A stretch of 20,545 nt of DNA from Pleurotus ostreatus/Saccharomyces cerevisiae fusant (lineage: Eukaryota; Opisthokonta), in assembly GCA_024196135.1 (NCBI GenBank), contig JAMQCK010000532.1:1-20545 (forward strand). Reading direction: 5' to 3'. Shown here one piece after another: positions 18,101 through 20,545 of this stretch; the stretch's first letter is position 1; each line of letters begins with the position of its first letter. The translations under genes and the position numbers were made by a program. Below the pieces are notes generated by a model. It did no database searches, had not been told where the DNA came from, and saw only the letters and a program-made list of their open reading frames with translations.

Positions 18101-19657
18101 GCTCGGTGCCCACGTCAACTCAGGGCTGGCCATCGTTGGCTACGTCGTGGACCTTCGCTCGGGTGCTAAAGGCGCCGTTAACTCGACGATGTTCGGTGGC
18201 GGGCCCACATTTGCAGAGCTCCTACGCAGGTTCTCGGGTAACTTCACCACGGGCTTGAACGACATCACGACGATGCTCAGGTATGCCCCGTAACAGAACT
18301 CCAAAATCAACTTTGCTGACAATACCTTAGGACGTGCGAGCTGCGATTGCGTGGGCTGAAGGAGGATGACGAGGAAGAGGACCTCGTCCCCAACACCCTT
18401 TACCCCCGCGGCTTCTTCCCCTACCTCGACTACGATTGCAGGACGGGCAAGAACCGGAGCGACGAGCTCATTCGCATCCTCTATGTCATACTTCGCTGGG
18501 ATCTGGGTGAGTGACGAGTTCCGACTCCATTAATCTGCAAGGCTGACTGCTACTTCATAGGGATGTACTACACGTGGGCTCGCCAGCGCCTCTCCTCGCG
18601 CCAGGCCGACGTGCCCAGCCAGTTTCCTCGCAATGACTGGCTCGACATCGCCTACCGACTTGGTCTGACCCTTGCGAACTGGATCGAAGAGCTCTCGGCC
18701 AACATGCCCATGCCCGGCGTCGACAGGAAGCCGTCCGGACGTGCTTGGAGCGGCGCAGTGGCGGAGATGATCGAGCGCCGCAGGATCGCGGAACGCGAAA
18801 GCAACCGGCGCGGGCTCGAGGGGCTGGAGGCCATGCGTTTCTTACTTCACGCCGGCGCCCCCGTCCTAGTTCCCCTACCCAGACGCGCCGTCGTGCGGCC
18901 GATCGAGTTCTCGGCAGACAACCCTGTCGTCCAGTCGCGCATGCCGAACCCGCGCGCATTCCTTCGCTGGCGGTCTTCTCCGCGTTACCAGAGAGACCTT
19001 ACCGAGGGTGAGGACTCGCGCATCAAGTGGCAAGATTTCTGGGAGGGTGAACAAGACGACGGCTTGGTGCACGACGAGGACGACGCCGACGACGGCAGCG
19101 GCGGCACCACTGCCAAGGGCAAGAAGATTCGCGAGCGGAACGTCGGAGAGAAGGGCCGGGACGGCGAGAGCGAGCACGGCGGAGCCCGCGAGAAGCGGCG
19201 TGAGCGGCGCACGAAGAAGAAAGCGGCGCGGGAGGACGAGGGCGAGGAAGATGAGGGCGAGGAGGACGAGGGCGAGGAAGAGGAGGGGGAGGAAGACGAA
19301 GACGAGGAAGACGAGGATGAGGATGAGGATGAGGATGAGGAGGGCGATGGCGAGGAGAGCGACGGCGAGGAGGGCGACGGCGAGGAGGGCAACGGCGAGG
19401 AGGGTGAGGACAAGAGCGAGGAGGAGCAGGGCGAGGAGGAGCAGAAGGACGAGGGAGGGGAGGACGTCGGCGACGGCGCGAAGGAAGGTGATAGTGGGGA
19501 GGAGGAGGAGGAAGTGGAGAAGGAGGTTGATGTTGGCGCGATTGACCGTGGGGCGGAGGAGGATCTGGCCGCTGAGGATGCGGAGAGGCGGGAGCGCTCC
19601 ATGCGCGAGCTTGTGCGCAGGCGGAACGCGACGAACAAGCACTCCCGCCTTAGGTAA
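15193..19657 (+). CDS. Gene F: large passenger protein with basic and acidic tracts (about 1333 aa)
   Basis: Ten exons: 15193-15693, 15746-15811, 15862-15978, 16031-16114, 16165-16251, 16304-16369, 16417-17830, 17887-18280, 18331-18506 and 18561-19657. The total of 4002 nt is in frame. Introns are 47-56 nt, and the first six are all phase 0. Residues 1 to about 730 are low complexity: Ala/Lys-rich small exons, then Pro/Ser/Asp runs and a Lys-Gly tract (about 535-570). Residues about 735-1090 are the only globular part (TLWRSVGWVTPDSMRARPWQ, YDFCMNIQEEMV, YPRGFFPYLDYD, WDLGMYYTWARQR, WLDIAYRLGLTLANWIEEL). The tail (about 1190-1285) is almost pure Glu/Asp/Gly. The PWQRYNVFKRHW segment faintly recalls HMG-like or helix-based DNA-binding segments, but I cannot assign a family. 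The composition suggests a nuclear, chromatin-interacting protein. Confidence 0.8.
17091..17200 (+). repeat. Purine (AAGGGG)n microsatellite in gene F
   Basis: A run of GAAGGGGAAG-type units encodes the Lys-Gly tract of gene F. It has more than ten G4 runs on the plus strand and could form G-quadruplex DNA or RNA. Slippage here would change the protein in frame only for six-base units. Confidence 0.8.
19228..19520 (+). repeat. Imperfect GAGGA/GAC codon tract, acidic tail of gene F
   Basis: Degenerate GAG/GAC/GAT/GGC codons repeat over almost 300 bp and encode a near-continuous Glu/Asp/Gly stretch. The complementary strand is open and Ser/Leu-rich, but that is a composition artefact. Confidence 0.8.
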
Positions 19658-19911
19658 AGCCGGCGCGTCGTCTTCTTAGCTGTCTTCATTTGCGTCCCCT
19701 CCTCGTTGCCCTTCCTCTTCATATACCCTGATATTTGTGTCTCGTATCATCTTGGACAATCTGAGTGTAATGCTGGCATGTTTTGCACATATAGACTGGA
19801 CATTGCAGTTCAACAGTGTCCGAATACCAGTTTCACATGAGTTTTCTGATCGGCTGAAGTTAAGATAGTAAGTTTCTAAATCAGGCGAGACTTAGAGATT
19901 TCGAGAGCAGC

Positions 19912-20050
19912 AGATTGTTCTGCTCACAAGTTTGGAAGGACAGCGAAACTTCTACGACTTAGGAACTTCTGAACCCGCAGATTCCTTCAGAATTTTCGAG
20001 CCAGTGCGAGTGCAGATGTTTCTGGGCGAGATGCGCACTAGATTAATCTG
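19912..20050. repeat. Decayed right-end copies of the 25-bp satellite
   Basis: Quasi-palindromic AGA-N-TTCT-like cores recur at close to 25-bp steps (19912, about 19961, 19989, 20014, 20040). They match the core of the left array, so both ends share the same subterminal motif. Confidence 0.55.
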
Positions 20051-20132
20051 GTAGACATTTATATGATAGCAGAAGAAGCGCCAGAATGTACCATAAAATG
20101 TGGGGAAATTTGTATCTAACTTGACAAAAGCT

Positions 20133-20146
20133 GGTAGCCTAAGGAG
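20133..20146 (-). repeat. Right terminal inverted repeat (imperfect)
   Basis: The plus strand reads GGTAGCCTAAGGAG. Its complement matches the left end, with GGCTACC at positions 8-14 from the terminus on both sides. It directly abuts the right 8-bp direct repeat. Confidence 0.7.
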
Positions 20147-20154
20147 GTTCTAAA
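20147..20154. repeat. Right target-site duplication GTTCTAAA
   Basis: This is the second copy of the 8-bp direct repeat. It lies immediately after the right terminus GGTAGCCTAAGGAG. It supplies the branch-site-like CTAAA of the host intron, upstream of the TTGTCAG acceptor. Confidence 0.85.
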
Positions 20155-20163
20155 TCTTGTCAG

Positions 20164-20545
20164 CGGCAACAAAGGCAACGCACTCAAGGCGAATGATCGA
20201 ACCAAGTCGGAGTGCGTCTCTTTCCCCCGTCCGCGTTTTGATGTACTTACAGTACAGGAGCGGTAAAATCACAAAACCCCCGACGAACGCGCGTGATGGC
20301 CAGCGGGTTGCGCAGGAGCGCGGGCACAGCCGTCGTGTTACGGCCGGTGCACGTCGCGACGAAAACGGTTCTGAGTACGTCGAGGATGCTCGACTGTCAC
20401 GCCAATGGCTAACGCACGTAGGAGGTCGGCTGCTGACACGGGTGCAAACGAAGACGACGGTGGTGATAGCGCTAAAGACGAAAATGAAGAGTACGTTCGT
20501 GAGCAACAGCCGAGGAGGATTATTGACAGGCTCGTAGGGATCGCG
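20164..20545 (+). CDS. Host gene, exons 5-7 (continues past window)
   Basis: This continues the interrupted host gene. Exons are 20164-20211, 20258-20374 and 20422 to the window end. Introns 20212-20257 (GTGCGT donor, tandem TACAG acceptors with the second chosen by frame) and 20375-20421 (GTACGT donor, GGCTAAC branch, GTAG acceptor) are both phase 2, as in exons 1-4. The product continues with GNKGNALKANDR, then GSE joined to RSAADTGANEDDGGDSAKDE, and ends in the window as NEEYVREQQPRRIIDRLVGI. The acidic stretch followed by EEYV...IIDRLV faintly recalls the start of a chromodomain, but too little is visible. If exons 1-4 are not spliced to it, the ATG at 20405 could serve as a new start in the frame of exon 7. 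Confidence 0.55.

Larger units (their letters stand above)
678..20146. mobile_element. Complete KDZ-class DNA transposon, 19.5 kb, five genes
   Basis: The element is delimited by the 8-bp direct repeats and by short inverted termini at identical offsets. It encodes a KDZ transposase, a TET/JBP dioxygenase and three unknown proteins (one divergent on the minus strand, the others head-to-tail on the plus strand). It carries long satellite-like subterminal DNA on the left and a short version on the right. All five genes can be read with intact frames. In the family literature, fungal KDZ elements are large, carry several genes and are associated with TET/JBP genes, which fits. The exact ends rest on this single copy; comparison with other copies or an empty site would settle them. 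Confidence 0.85.
19658..20146. other. Right subterminal region
   Basis: 0.49 kb from the stop of gene F to the right terminus, AT-rich and without a coding frame. Decayed copies of the left-hand satellite core lie at 19912 (AGATTGTTCTG), about 19961 (AGGAACTTCTG), 19989 (AGAATTTTCGAG), 20014 (AGATGTTTCTGG) and 20040 (AGATTAATCTGG), with steps close to 25 bp. It is much shorter than the left subterminal region. Confidence 0.65.
637..20163 (+). other. Host intron 4 containing the transposon
   Basis: The donor GTGCGC is at 637 and the acceptor TTGTCAG ends at 20163. If the element (678-20146) and one 8-bp repeat are removed, the remaining intron is 50 nt: 637-677 plus 20155-20163. That is the usual size here. 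The duplicated GTTCTAAA contains a CTAAA branch-site-like motif, so the right-hand copy keeps a branch site about 10 nt before the acceptor. Both sides are phase 2, as in every other intron of this host gene. The spliced state is inferred from sequence only. Confidence 0.6.

Overview
The window reads as nuclear DNA from a basidiomycete fungus, probably an Agaricomycete. Genes are GC-rich and broken by many introns of about 45-58 nt with GTGAGT/GTAAGT/GTGCGT donors, CTAAC/CTGAC-like branch sites and YAG acceptors. The two recognisable families, a KDZ (Kyakuja-Dileera-Zisupton) transposase with a CxC cysteine cluster and a TET/JBP-type 2-oxoglutarate/Fe(II) dioxygenase, are the pair known to travel together in basidiomycete KDZ transposons. 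All gene models below were assembled by hand from reading frames and splice signals.

Layout. Almost the whole window is one mobile element of 19,469 bp (678-20146). It is bounded by an identical 8-bp direct repeat, GTTCTAAA (670-677 and 20147-20154), taken as the target-site duplication. Short imperfect inverted termini lie just inside: 10 of 14 positions match, including GGCTACC at positions 8-14 from both ends. The element interrupts an intron of a host gene that encodes an acidic, probably disordered protein. Host exons 1-4 lie at 103-636 and exons 5-7 at 20164-20545. Removing the element and one repeat copy restores a 50-nt intron with normal donor, branch site and acceptor, and the reading frame continues across it.

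Inside the element, from left to right: a 2.5-kb gene-free subterminal region with a duplicated 70-bp structured element and a 25-bp-period satellite (core AGAA-NN-TTCT); gene B, a 1006-residue protein of unknown function on the minus strand (3207-6378); a 1.2-kb divergent promoter region with four copies of ATAGACGAGG arranged as an inverted pair of direct pairs; gene C, the KDZ transposase (7581-11638); gene D, the TET/JBP dioxygenase (11776-13519); gene E, an unknown protein of about 367 residues (13701-14904); gene F, an unknown protein of about 1333 residues with basic and acidic low-complexity tracts (15193-19657); and a 0.49-kb right subterminal region carrying decayed copies of the same satellite motif.

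Working together (inference): C would cut and paste the element, probably recognising the termini and/or subterminal motifs. D would oxidise 5-methylcytosine, plausibly keeping the element's own DNA or promoter demethylated. B, E and F are passengers whose intact multi-exon frames suggest selection on the whole five-gene set. All five genes read open from start to stop, so the copy may be young or active.
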